A program made the translations under genes and the position numbers. A stretch of 64,000 nt of DNA from an uncultured Eubacteriales bacterium (lineage in GTDB: Bacteria > Bacillota > Clostridia > Christensenellales > Aristaeellaceae): contig CACZLE010000006.1 in NCBI GenBank assembly GCA_902781945.1, positions 23,272-87,271 of the forward strand, read 5' to 3'. The notes beneath the pieces were generated by a model. That model was not told where the DNA came from and did not search any database. It worked only from the letters and a program-made list of their open reading frames with translations. Shown here one piece after another: positions 46,329-54,561 of this stretch. Position 1 is the stretch's first letter. Each line of letters begins with the position of its first letter.

Positions 46329-47492
46329 ATGAAAAAAAGATGCTTTGCTTTGATCCTGAGCCTGATGCTGGCGGCTTCCGCCCTGGCGGAGGGCACAACG
46401 TACACCGCCACGGGCGACGACGAAAGCGCCCTGGATGTCTCCGGCACGGAGCAGCTGACCCTCTCCGGCGTGACGGTGCAAAAGACCGGCGGCAGCGCCT
46501 CCAGCGCGGACGCGGCCAGCTTCCGGGGCGTCAACGCCGCCGTCCGCGTGTATGACAGCGCCGTGCTGACGATTTCCGATTCCACCATCACCGCCACAGC
46601 CCCCAACGCCACCGGCGTATTCGCCTGCGATCACGGCACGGTCTATATTTCCGACTGCCAGGTGAGCGTCACCGGCGGCGGCGCGGGCGGCGTGCAGGTG
46701 GCGGGCGGAGGCACGCTGATCGGCAGCAATCTGACCGTCACCAGCGCCAGCAAGGCGGCCATCCGCTCGGACCGGGGCGGCGGCACCCTGATCCTGGAAG
46801 GCGGCAGCTACACTTCCACCGGCAAAAACGGCTGCCCCGCCATATACAGCACGGCGGATATCACGGTGAAGGACGCCGTTTGCGATTCGGAACAATCCCG
46901 CGCCGTGATCATCGAGGGCAAAAACACCGTCACCCTGGAGAACGTAACCATTGAAGGCAACGACCAATCCACCAAGGAGGGCAGCGTGAAGGCCAACGTG
47001 CTGCTGTACCAAAGCGCCTCCGGCGACGCCAGCGTGGGCACCAGCGTGTTCACCATGACCGGCGGCGAAATGACCAGCCGCAGCGGGGCCATGTTCTACT
47101 GCACCAACACCGACAGCGTGATCAATTTGCAAAACGCCCAGCTGAATCTGTCCGACGGCAACACCCTCCTGATCGTCTCCGCCGGGCGCTGGGGCAAGGA
47201 GGGCTGCAACGGCGGCGACTGCGCGCTGAACGCCCGGGGTCAGGCTTTGGAGGGCGACATCACCGTGGACGCCATTTCCTCCCTCGCCCTCCATCTGGAA
47301 AATTCCGCCTATGCCGGCGCGATCAATCCTACGGGCCAGGCCGGAACAGTGTCCGTGACCCTGGATGAAACCAGCACCTGGACGCTGACAGGAGACAGCT
47401 ATATTTCGTCCTTCTCCGGCAGCTCGAATAGCGTGATCAGCAACGGCTACACCCTGTATGTGGATGGACAGGCGATGGACGGCATTCAATAA
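46329..47492 (+). CDS. Secreted right-handed beta-helix protein
   Basis: The 387-residue protein has a signal peptide (CFALILSLMLAASALA) and short repeating strands (LTISDSTITATAP, VYISDCQVSVTG, VTLENVTIEG) typical of parallel beta-helix adhesins and pectin-binding proteins. There are no catalytic motifs of pectate lyases. The next gene encodes a related protein, and the two precede a sigI-rsgI pair that elsewhere controls polysaccharide-related secreted proteins. AAGGAGG lies before the ATG. Confidence 0.8.
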   Translation: MKKRCFALILSLMLAASALAEGTTYTATGDDESALDVSGTEQLTLSGVTVQKTGGSASSADAASFRGVNAAVRVYDSAVLTISDSTITATAPNATGVFACDHGTVYISDCQVSVTGGGAGGVQVAGGGTLIGSNLTVTSASKAAIRSDRGGGTLILEGGSYTSTGKNGCPAIYSTADITVKDAVCDSEQSRAVIIEGKNTVTLENVTIEGNDQSTKEGSVKANVLLYQSASGDASVGTSVFTMTGGEMTSRSGAMFYCTNTDSVINLQNAQLNLSDGNTLLIVSAGRWGKEGCNGGDCALNARGQALEGDITVDAISSLALHLENSAYAGAINPTGQAGTVSVTLDETSTWTLTGDSYISSFSGSSNSVISNGYTLYVDGQAMDGIQ

Positions 47493-47594
47493 TTTCAGAA
47501 AAAGTTTTTCTCCGACCCCCGTTTTTTGAAATCGATCCTTCGCTATATAAGGTGAAGGGCAAAAGCCCCGACAAAAACCGAAAGGATGATGAAC

Positions 47595-49649
47595 ATGAAA
47601 AAGTTATTTTCTCTGATCGTATCGGCCATGCTGGCGCTGACGGCGCTGCCCGCCGGGGCCCTGGCCCAGACCGACGTGAACCTGAACGCCCAAAACGGGC
47701 GGCTGCTGATCAGCGAGGCGGGCACCTACACCCTGACGGGCTCCATGCGCGGCACCCTGTGGGTGGACCCCGGCCAGGGCGACGTGACGCTGATCATGGA
47801 CAACATGCGGATCGACGGCGGCGAAGGTCCGGGTATCGCGGCCATCAGCGGCGATTCCCTGCACGTGATCCTGGCCAACGGCACCGTCAACCGCGTGTCG
47901 GACAGCGCCGCCGACTCCCGCTACGGCGCGGCTATCTACTGCGCCGTGCCCACCACCTTTGAGGGCAAGGGACGCCTGGACGTGCTGAGCAGCAACCCCA
48001 TGGGCATCCGCGGCCAGGAGGCCGACCTGACCTTCGCCAGCGGCAGCTATATGATCCGCGCCGCCCAGGACAGCGTGGACACCAGCGGCAGCCTGGCGGT
48101 GCATAACGCCACCGTCACCGACATGAACACCCGCCACGCCCTGGCCGCCACCCCCGTCATGGAGGTGCAGACCGGCAACGGCGGCAAGCTGAACCTGCGG
48201 CAAGAGGCGGACGCGGCCTCAAACCGCATCGGCCAGTTCGCCAACGGCACCCAGGTCACGGTGCTGGAGCGTCAGGGCGAATGGAGCCAGGTGGAGTTCA
48301 ACGGCCAGACCGGCTACATGATGAACCAGTACCTGACCCCCGCCCAGGGCCAGACCGTGGAATCCATTTCAGCTTCCATGCCGCAGATGCCGGACCGCAT
48401 GAGCAGCCAGCAGCAGGGCAATATGAATAACGCCATGCCCGGCAGCATGAGCGGCCAGCAGCCCGGCGGCATGATGATGCCCGGCAGCGCCCTGACCGCC
48501 TCCGCGGGCAGCCCCACCGATATCGTCACCAGCACGGCGGTCAATGACGCCGCCAGCCTGGAAGCGGATCTGGAAAACGCCGAATACATCACCATGTCCG
48601 ATGAAAACAACCAGGTGAAGATCGGCGACAGCGGCACCTATGTGGTCACCGGCCAGTCCAGCGACGGCAACATCACCGTCAAAAAAGGCACCACCGGCGT
48701 GGTGCTGGTGCTGGACGATCTGGATCTGACCAGCACCACCGGGGCCACCGTGGCGGTCAACAAGGAGGCCCAGGTGAAAATCATGATCTCCGGCAACGTC
48801 ACCCTGACCGACAGCGAGAACCCCGAGGACGAAAATTCCGCCGACGCGGCCATCGCCGACGCCTTTGACGGCGCGGCCATGAAGTTCAAGGCCAATTCCC
48901 AGGTTTATATCACGGGCGACGGCACATTGACCCTGAACGGCAACGCCAAGAACGGCGTCAAGGCCGGGGACGACAGCAGCCTGATCTTTGACGGCGGAGT
49001 GACCGTGAACATCAACGCCGTGAACGACGGCATCAACGGCAACTACGACGTGACGCTGCTGAACGGCAGCTTCACCATCGCCGCGGGGGACGACGCCATC
49101 CACGCCGACCACATCCTCACCCTGGGCAGCCAGGACGGCAGCGGTCCCAACGTGCGCGTCACCGCCAGCAACGAGGGCCTGGAGGGCACCGTGGTCAACG
49201 TGTTCGGCGGAGACATCGCCCTGCGCTCCACCGACGACGCCATCAACGCCGCCAACGGCGACGGCCTGTACGAAGGCCAGCTGGATTACGCCTTCAACAT
49301 GACCGGCGGCAGGATCGAGATTGCCAGCAGCCAGGGCGACGGCATCGATTCCAACGGCCACGTGAACCTGATCGGCGGCGTCGCCAGCATCTCCAGCGCC
49401 TATAGCGGCGGCGACGCGGGCATCGACTACGACGGCCAGTACTATGTGGCTTCCGCCTTCTCCCTGAACAACCAGAGCGGCACCGCCGGCCCCGACGGCA
49501 TGCCCGGCGGCATGATGAACGCCCAGAACGGCGGCTTCAGCCAAAACGACGGCATGCCCGGCAACGCCTTCAATCAGACCGGCAGCCGGAACAGGATGCC
49601 CTTCGGCCAGCCCATGCAGCAGGCCCAGCTGCCCCAGACCAACGAATAA
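47595..49649 (+). CDS. Cthe_2159/DUF4353-like carbohydrate-binding beta-helix protein with SH3 insert
   Basis: The 684-residue secreted protein has a signal peptide, a first beta-helix portion (about 30-185), an SH3b domain (about 189-252, NLRQEADAASNRIGQF), and a Met/Gln/Gly-rich linker. A complete beta-helix domain follows (about 310-620) with the repeats DDAIHADHIL, DDAINAANGDG and GDGIDSNGHVN, as in Cthe_2159, a cellulose/pectin-binding protein. A Met/Gly/Gln-rich tail ends it. I chose ATG 47595, 8 bases after AAAGGA. SH3b domains usually bind cell wall, so the protein may link wall and plant polysaccharide. Confidence 0.83.
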   Translation: MKKLFSLIVSAMLALTALPAGALAQTDVNLNAQNGRLLISEAGTYTLTGSMRGTLWVDPGQGDVTLIMDNMRIDGGEGPGIAAISGDSLHVILANGTVNRVSDSAADSRYGAAIYCAVPTTFEGKGRLDVLSSNPMGIRGQEADLTFASGSYMIRAAQDSVDTSGSLAVHNATVTDMNTRHALAATPVMEVQTGNGGKLNLRQEADAASNRIGQFANGTQVTVLERQGEWSQVEFNGQTGYMMNQYLTPAQGQTVESISASMPQMPDRMSSQQQGNMNNAMPGSMSGQQPGGMMMPGSALTASAGSPTDIVTSTAVNDAASLEADLENAEYITMSDENNQVKIGDSGTYVVTGQSSDGNITVKKGTTGVVLVLDDLDLTSTTGATVAVNKEAQVKIMISGNVTLTDSENPEDENSADAAIADAFDGAAMKFKANSQVYITGDGTLTLNGNAKNGVKAGDDSSLIFDGGVTVNINAVNDGINGNYDVTLLNGSFTIAAGDDAIHADHILTLGSQDGSGPNVRVTASNEGLEGTVVNVFGGDIALRSTDDAINAANGDGLYEGQLDYAFNMTGGRIEIASSQGDGIDSNGHVNLIGGVASISSAYSGGDAGIDYDGQYYVASAFSLNNQSGTAGPDGMPGGMMNAQNGGFSQNDGMPGNAFNQTGSRNRMPFGQPMQQAQLPQTNE

Positions 49650-49706
49650 CACCCCTTGGAAGCGGGAGCGCCCCTCTCGCTTCCATCCCATGAAGGAGGA
49701 AAGCCC

Positions 49707-50378
49707 ATGCGCTGGCAGGACGAGGAAGAGCTGCTGCGGCAAAACGAATTATTTATCCTGCGCACGGCGCGCCAGGCCACCGGCAGGCGGATCACCCCGT
49801 CCGACGACGAATGGAGCGTGGCCCTTTCCGCCTTCTGGGAGGCCGCCAGGACCCACGATCCGAAAAAGGGCGACCTGCAGGCCTATGCCTCCGTGGTGAT
49901 CCGCCATCGCCTGGTGGATCACGCCCGCAGGGTGAAAGCCCGGCAGCGGGAACTGATGGTGGAGCCCGCCGTGTTTGGGGGCGAGGTGGAGGAGACCGCC
50001 GTGGGCGTTCAGCGGGCGGTGGAGCGCGCGCTGATCCAGGACGCGCCGGAAACGGCGCTGGCGGAGGAGATCGAGGAGGTCGCCCAGCTGCTGCGGCGCT
50101 ACAACATCGACTTTTTCGATCTGCCCGCCTGCTGCCCCAAGGCCCGGAAAACGCGGGCCCATTGCCTGAAGGCCGCCCGGTTCGTCTGCCGGATCGAACT
50201 CCTGCTACGCCGCCTGCGGCAAACCCTCAGGCTGCCCGCCGCCGAAATGGAAACCGGCGTGCCCATCGCCCGGCGGCTGCTGGAGCAATTCCGAAAGTAT
50301 ATCATCACCTCCGTAGAGATCGAGGCCGGAGATTTTCCCGGTCTGCAAGGCTACTTTGCGGGAAAGGAGGAAGCCTGA
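49707..50378 (+). CDS. sigI: RNA polymerase sigma-I factor
   Basis: The 223-residue protein shows the SigI N terminus: NELFILRTARQATGR, DDEWSVALSAFWEAARTHDPKKG and VIRHRLVDHARR, corresponding to the core- and -10-binding helices, and a C-terminal helical domain with a helix-turn-helix. In Clostridium thermocellum multiple SigI factors turn on cellulosome and polysaccharide genes. ATG 49707 follows GAAGGAGGAAA. The stop overlaps the rsgI start (TGATG), as usual. Confidence 0.93.
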   Translation: MRWQDEEELLRQNELFILRTARQATGRRITPSDDEWSVALSAFWEAARTHDPKKGDLQAYASVVIRHRLVDHARRVKARQRELMVEPAVFGGEVEETAVGVQRAVERALIQDAPETALAEEIEEVAQLLRRYNIDFFDLPACCPKARKTRAHCLKAARFVCRIELLLRRLRQTLRLPAAEMETGVPIARRLLEQFRKYIITSVEIEAGDFPGLQGYFAGKEEA

Positions 50379-51265
50379 TGCAAGCAAACGCCGTTGTGCT
50401 GGCGGTAAAAAACAAAAAGGCCGTGGTGCTGGCCTCCGGCGGCATATTCGCCCAGATCCCGGATCAGCATTATTTTGTGGGGCAAAAGATCGTCTGGACC
50501 CAGCGGCGACCCCTGCGCCGCGCGCTGCTCATGGCCGCCTGCCTGACCCTGCTGCTGTCCTCCTCCGGCTGGGCCGCGGCCAAGTATCTCCCCTGGACGG
50601 TGATCAGCGTGGCCCTGGGCGAAACCGGCGTGCAATACCGCGTGAACGCCTGGAACGAGGTGCTGTCGGCAGAAAGCCTCACGGCGGACGGACAAGCGCT
50701 GCTTGACACGGTGGAGGCGGCCTCCCACGAGCCCCTGACCTCCGTCATGGCGCGCACTCTGTCCACCCTCCGTTCGGAGGAACCTGACGCCCCCGTCACC
50801 GTGGAGATCGCCAGCCGCGTGGCGGACGGCAGGCGGGCGGAGGAGGCCGTGACCCAGGCAGGCCAGGCCGCGGATATCCCCGTGGCCCTGGAGCGCGTGC
50901 CCTGGCAGGACGCGGGCAAGCCCCGGGAGCCCGCTTCCCAGGAAACGCCTCCGGAAGCTCCCCCGATGGCAGAGCCGCAAGCCGAGCCCGCACCTCAGCA
51001 GCCCGCGCCTGTCGAAGCGGAGCCCATTCCTCAGCAACCCGTGCCCAATGAAGCAGAGCTTCCAGCCCAGCCACCCGTGCCCGCCGAATCTGAACCCCCG
51101 TCCCAGCAGCCCGTGCCCGCCGAGCCCGAGCTTCCAGCCCAACAGCCCCAGCGCAATGAAGCGCCGTCTCCGGAAAACCGGGAACTCCTGTCCCCCGGCG
51201 AACCGCCTGCCTTCGCTGAGCCTCCCGCCTCGCAGGGCGCGCCGCCCCTTTCTCCACCCATGTAA
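50378..51265 (+). CDS. rsgI: RsgI-family membrane anti-sigma-I factor
   Basis: The 295-residue protein has an N-terminal cytoplasmic RsgI_N domain (VVLAVKNKKAVVLASGG, HYFVGQKIVW), a membrane helix at about 49-68, and an extracytoplasmic region beginning YLPWTVISVALGETGVQYRVN, like other RsgI proteins. The tail from about residue 185 is Pro/Gln/Glu-rich with degenerate 15-residue repeats (PxEAEPxPQQPVP). It lacks the carbohydrate-binding domain found in sensory RsgIs of cellulolytic species, so any signal would be read differently. A hairpin terminator follows. Confidence 0.88.
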   Translation: MQANAVVLAVKNKKAVVLASGGIFAQIPDQHYFVGQKIVWTQRRPLRRALLMAACLTLLLSSSGWAAAKYLPWTVISVALGETGVQYRVNAWNEVLSAESLTADGQALLDTVEAASHEPLTSVMARTLSTLRSEEPDAPVTVEIASRVADGRRAEEAVTQAGQAADIPVALERVPWQDAGKPREPASQETPPEAPPMAEPQAEPAPQQPAPVEAEPIPQQPVPNEAELPAQPPVPAESEPPSQQPVPAEPELPAQQPQRNEAPSPENRELLSPGEPPAFAEPPASQGAPPLSPPM

Positions 51266-51282
51266 CGGCCCTTTTCTCCCAA

Positions 51283-51320
51283 AGCGCCCGGAAAGCCAGC
51301 TGGCCTTCCGGGCGCTATTT
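51283..51320 (+). terminator. Terminator of sigI-rsgI
   Basis: AGCGCCCGGAAAGCCAG and CTGGCCTTCCGGGCGCT form a near-perfect 17-base-pair stem, followed by ATTTAT. Confidence 0.85.
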
Positions 51321-51386
51321 ATCCTGTTATGACTCGTAAAATCACCCCAAAACGCAAGAAAACCGTCTCTATTCAGGCGGTTTTCA

Positions 51387-51431
51387 TGGAGCTGATGGGC
51401 GGATTTGAACCGCCGACCTCATCCTTACCAA
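51387..51431 (-). tRNA. 3' half of a tRNA-Thr(GGT) gene (attachment-site remnant)
   Basis: Read on the minus strand, the segment runs from the anticodon loop TTGGTAA through GGATGAGGTC, the T arm GGCGG-TTCAAAT-CCGCC, the acceptor strand CATCAGC, T and an encoded CCA. This is the 3' half of a standard bacterial tRNA-Thr with GGT anticodon. The 5' half needed for a cloverleaf is absent: the neighbouring bases do not give an acceptor partner for CATCAGC at the right place. It is best read as the 3' end displaced when an element integrated. Confidence 0.8.
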
Positions 51432-51561
51432 CGGATAACCCATCTGTCCATTAGCTGCACGAAACGCGACAATTGCAGTATGTGCTATTAGTGAGAACCG
51501 TTTACGCACCTACCGTTGAAAAAAAGGACTATTTCGGCTCCCCACACATCTTGTTTGTTAG

Positions 51562-51774
51562 CTGGGCGTTAGCTACAACAAAAAGCCACATCAAATTCAG
51601 CGGACTTATACCGTAGAGGAAATTGCTCAGATGCTTGGGATCAGTGTACGGAAAGCTTATGATTTCTGTGCAGCTACGGAAGATTTCAAAGTATTGCGCA
51701 TCGGAAAACGATGCATACGTGTTCATAAGGAATCCTTTGAAAAGTGGTTTGCTTCTTTATGGAATCCCAGCTAA
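51562..51774 (+). CDS. Excisionase-like helix-turn-helix protein, start unclear
   Basis: From about 51601 the frame reads RTYTVEEIAQMLGISVRKAYDFC, then VLRIGKRCIRVHKESFEKW to TAA at 51772-51774. This is the winged-helix (HTH_17/MerR-like) fold of excisionase-family DNA-binding proteins, which direct ICE excision next to att sites. The frame is open only from 51562 and has no ATG before residue M of QMLGIS; CTG 51562 and ATT 51595 are possible but lack a ribosome binding site. It may be 5'-truncated. A terminator hairpin follows. Confidence 0.65.
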   Translation: MGVSYNKKPHQIQRTYTVEEIAQMLGISVRKAYDFCAATEDFKVLRIGKRCIRVHKESFEKWFASLWNPS

Positions 51775-51800
51775 AGCCAAACTGACTATGCAAGTTATTG

Positions 51801-51832
51801 GCGCTCAGATCATTCTTCTGAGCGCTATTTTT
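51801..51832 (+). terminator. Terminator between the excisionase-like ORF and parA
   Basis: GCGCTCAGA pairs with TCTGAGCGC around CATTCT-type loop bases, followed by TATTTTTA. Confidence 0.8.
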
Positions 51833-51861
51833 ATATCTATCAATATCGAGGAGGTATCTAT

Positions 51862-52683
51862 ATGAAACCAACCATCATTGCCCTCTCAAACCAGAAAGGC
51901 GGCGTGGGCAAAACGACAACCTGTGCCAACCTGGGGATTGGTCTGGCGCAGGCGGGAAAGAAGGTACTTCTGGTGGACTGCGATCCCCAGGGCAGCCTGA
52001 CGATCAGCTTGGGATATTCTCAGCCGGACAATCTGCCAGTCACGATCACCGATCTGATCAAAAAGGTCATCATGGACAAGCCGATCCAGGCGGGCGAAGG
52101 TATCCTGCATCACGCGGAGTGCGTGGATCTTCTGCCCGCCAATATCGAACTATCCGGCATGGAAGCCTCTCTGGTGAACGTGATGAGCAGGGAAACGGTG
52201 CTGCGGCAGGTTCTGAACGAGATCGGGCAGCAATACGACCATATTCTGATCGATTGCATGCCCTCGTTGGGGATGCTGACGGTCAATGCGCTGGCGGCGG
52301 CGGACGGCGTGCTGATTCCTGTCCAGGCGCAATATCTTTCCGCAAAAGGTCTGGAACAGCTTTTGTATACTGTCTCCAAGGTGCGGCGGCAGATCAATCC
52401 TGGTCTGCGCATCGAAGGGATTCTGCTGACGATGGTGGACAGCAGGACAAACTACGCCAAGGAGATCAGCAGCCTGATCCATGATACCTACGGCGACAAA
52501 ATCAAAATCTTTCATACCGATATCCCCCATTCTGTCCGTGCAGCGGAGATCAGTGCTGAGGGCAAAAGCATCTATGCCCATGATCCCAAAGGCAAAGTGG
52601 CAGCGGCATATCGGGAATTGACTCAGGAGGTGATCCGAAATGAAAAGCAACGGCAGAAACATAAGTCTGACCCCATACGATGA
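51862..52683 (+). CDS. parA: ParA-type partition ATPase (Soj family)
   Basis: The 273-residue ATPase has the deviant Walker A motif QKGGVGKTTTCANL at the N terminus, VDCDPQGSLT, and LIDCMPSLGMLTVNAL as Walker B region. It would position or stabilise the excised circular element. GAGGAGG precedes the ATG. It overlaps parB by 44 bases. Confidence 0.95.
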   Translation: MKPTIIALSNQKGGVGKTTTCANLGIGLAQAGKKVLLVDCDPQGSLTISLGYSQPDNLPVTITDLIKKVIMDKPIQAGEGILHHAECVDLLPANIELSGMEASLVNVMSRETVLRQVLNEIGQQYDHILIDCMPSLGMLTVNALAAADGVLIPVQAQYLSAKGLEQLLYTVSKVRRQINPGLRIEGILLTMVDSRTNYAKEISSLIHDTYGDKIKIFHTDIPHSVRAAEISAEGKSIYAHDPKGKVAAAYRELTQEVIRNEKQRQKHKSDPIR

Positions 52684-53566
52684 TATCTTCTCTACGGAGG
52701 AAAGCCGCGCGGAATCCATGCGGGAAACGATCAAGGACATTCCATTGGCTGATCTCTACCCATTCAAAGATCATCCTTTCAAGGTGGCGGACGATGAACG
52801 AATGCAGGAAACGGTGGAAAGCGTCAAGGAACACGGCGTATTGGTGCCGGGAATCGCCCGTCCGCGTCCGGAAGGCGGGTATGAGATCATTTCAGGCCAC
52901 CGGCGCAAGCGCGCATCCGAACTGGCCGGCAAGGAAACGATGCCGGTCATCGTCCGAGATTTGGACGACGACGCTGCGGTGATTATTATGGTTGACAGCA
53001 ACTTGCAGCGTGAAAACATCCTGCCCAGCGAGCGGTCGAAAGCATACAAAATGAAAATGGACGCTTTGAAACGTCAAGGAACACGGACAGATTTAACTTC
53101 GTGCCAAATTGGCACGAAGTTGAGAACGGATGAAAAGGTGGCTGACGGTACGGGCGACAGCGCTCGGACAGTTCAGCGTTTTATCCGCCTGACCCAGCTT
53201 GAACAGCCCTTGCTTGACATGGTAGACGAAAAGAAGATCGCCATGAACCCTGCTGTGGAGCTGTCCTATCTGAAACCCAATGAGCAGAAGCAACTGCTTG
53301 AAGCCATTGATCTGGAACAGGCCACACCTTCCCTGTCTCAAGCCCAGCGCATGAAGAAGTTCAGCCAGGAAGGACGGCTGACCTTTGACGTGACGGACGC
53401 TATCCTGTCCGAGGAAAAGAAGCCGCCTGAAACCAGCATCATCCTGATCGGCGACCGCATCCGCAAGTATTTCCCCAAGTCCTTCACCCCGGCGCAAATG
53501 GAGCAAACCATCATCAAGCTGCTGGAACGGTGGTGCCGCAGCCGGCAGCAATCCCAGGAGCGATAA
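52640..53566 (+). CDS. parB: ParB/Spo0J-type DNA-binding partition protein
   Basis: The 308-residue protein has the ParB N domain with the CTP-binding region (ISGHRRKRASELAG) and the arginine block NLQRENILPSE, followed by a helix-turn-helix region. It works with ParA at centromere-like sites. ATG 52640 follows AGGAGGTGA. A possible self-binding palindrome lies within the gene at about 53101-53117 (GTGCCAAATTGGCAC). Confidence 0.93.
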   Translation: MKSNGRNISLTPYDDIFSTEESRAESMRETIKDIPLADLYPFKDHPFKVADDERMQETVESVKEHGVLVPGIARPRPEGGYEIISGHRRKRASELAGKETMPVIVRDLDDDAAVIIMVDSNLQRENILPSERSKAYKMKMDALKRQGTRTDLTSCQIGTKLRTDEKVADGTGDSARTVQRFIRLTQLEQPLLDMVDEKKIAMNPAVELSYLKPNEQKQLLEAIDLEQATPSLSQAQRMKKFSQEGRLTFDVTDAILSEEKKPPETSIILIGDRIRKYFPKSFTPAQMEQTIIKLLERWCRSRQQSQER

Positions 53567-53617
53567 CGGCCCGTGAGGGCGTTTTTTATGCCCTCAACAC
53601 AGAAAGGAGGCATTGAA

Positions 53618-54547
53618 GTGGCAGTTTTTCGCGTCAAGAAGAACCATAACTACACTGTGATGGCCAATTACCATCTCAAAGATACCCGACTGAGCCTGAA
53701 AGCAAAGGGGCTGATGTCCGTCATGCTGTCCCTGCCGGATGATTGGGATTATACCCTGCGCGGCCTTGCCTGTATCTGCAAAGAGGGGGTGGACGCTATT
53801 CGGGAGGCCATCCGGGAGCTGGAGCGTGCGGGCTATATTCTCCGTTCACGGGAACGGAACGAAAAGGGCCAAATGAAGAATACCGAGTATGTGATCTACG
53901 AGGAGCCGCAGGAGCCGGAAACGCTGGATGACTGTGATAATGAGGATTACGCCCCTATATTGGGTTCTCCAACATTGGAAAAGCCTACGTTGGAAAATCC
54001 AACATTGGATCATCCTACATTGGAAAACCCAGCGTTGGATCATCCAGCGTTGGAAAATCCCACGCAAATAAATATAAATAAAACAAATACGGAACCCAAA
54101 AAAGAAAAAAATAAAAAAGTACGGAACGAATCAAATCCTTATCCATCAAATCCTGATCCAATCAAGCCCGCACGGGCGGAGGCCCAGCGGCCCTTCAACC
54201 TGGTGGAGCAGATGCGGGGCATCGTCCGCAACCACATCAGCTATGATGTGATGGTGGAGGAATTTGACCGGGAGCAACTGGACGAGATCGTGTCCATCAT
54301 GGTTGAAGTTCTTTGCTCCGGGAACCCCACATACAACATCTCTGGGGAAGTATATCCGGCAGAGCTGGTCAAGGAACGCATGTGCGCCATCAACAGCTCC
54401 CATATCCAGTACATCTTCGGGTGCATGAAGGATACCGGCAGCGATATTCGCAACATCAAGCGCTATCTGCTGGCGGCCCTGTTCAATGCGCCTGCCACGA
54501 TCAGCAATTACTACGATGCCAAGGTCAGGCATGACTTTGGCCTGTGA
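53618..54547 (+). CDS. ICE replication initiator-like protein with DUF6017-type C terminus
   Basis: The 309-residue protein starts with a winged helix-turn-helix (FRVKKNHNYTVMANYHLKD, then AIRELERAGYI) as in RepA_N/HTH_36 initiators. A hydrophilic linker holds tandem PTLENP-type pentapeptides (about 114-149). The C terminus (IVRNHISYDVMVEEFDREQLDEIVSIMVEVL) matches what I recall as DUF6017 in ICE-borne initiators. The GTG start at 53618 lies 7 bases after AAAGGAGG. Its place behind parAB supports a role in replicating the excised circle. Confidence 0.8.
   Translation: MAVFRVKKNHNYTVMANYHLKDTRLSLKAKGLMSVMLSLPDDWDYTLRGLACICKEGVDAIREAIRELERAGYILRSRERNEKGQMKNTEYVIYEEPQEPETLDDCDNEDYAPILGSPTLEKPTLENPTLDHPTLENPALDHPALENPTQININKTNTEPKKEKNKKVRNESNPYPSNPDPIKPARAEAQRPFNLVEQMRGIVRNHISYDVMVEEFDREQLDEIVSIMVEVLCSGNPTYNISGEVYPAELVKERMCAINSSHIQYIFGCMKDTGSDIRNIKRYLLAALFNAPATISNYYDAKVRHDFGL
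53955..54065 (+). repeat. Tandem 15-base repeat inside the initiator gene
   Basis: About seven units of the form CCTACATTGGAAAAC or CCAGCGTTGGATCAT encode the Pro-Thr/Ala-Leu-Glu/Asp-Asn/His linker. Confidence 0.75.
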
Positions 54548-54561
54548 AGGAAGTGAACAAC

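Noticed and set aside
51387..51475. A complete tRNA-Thr or tRNA-like gene
   Set aside because: No acceptor strand pairs with CATCAGC at the right distance, the anticodon stem has an extra base, and no regular D arm forms.
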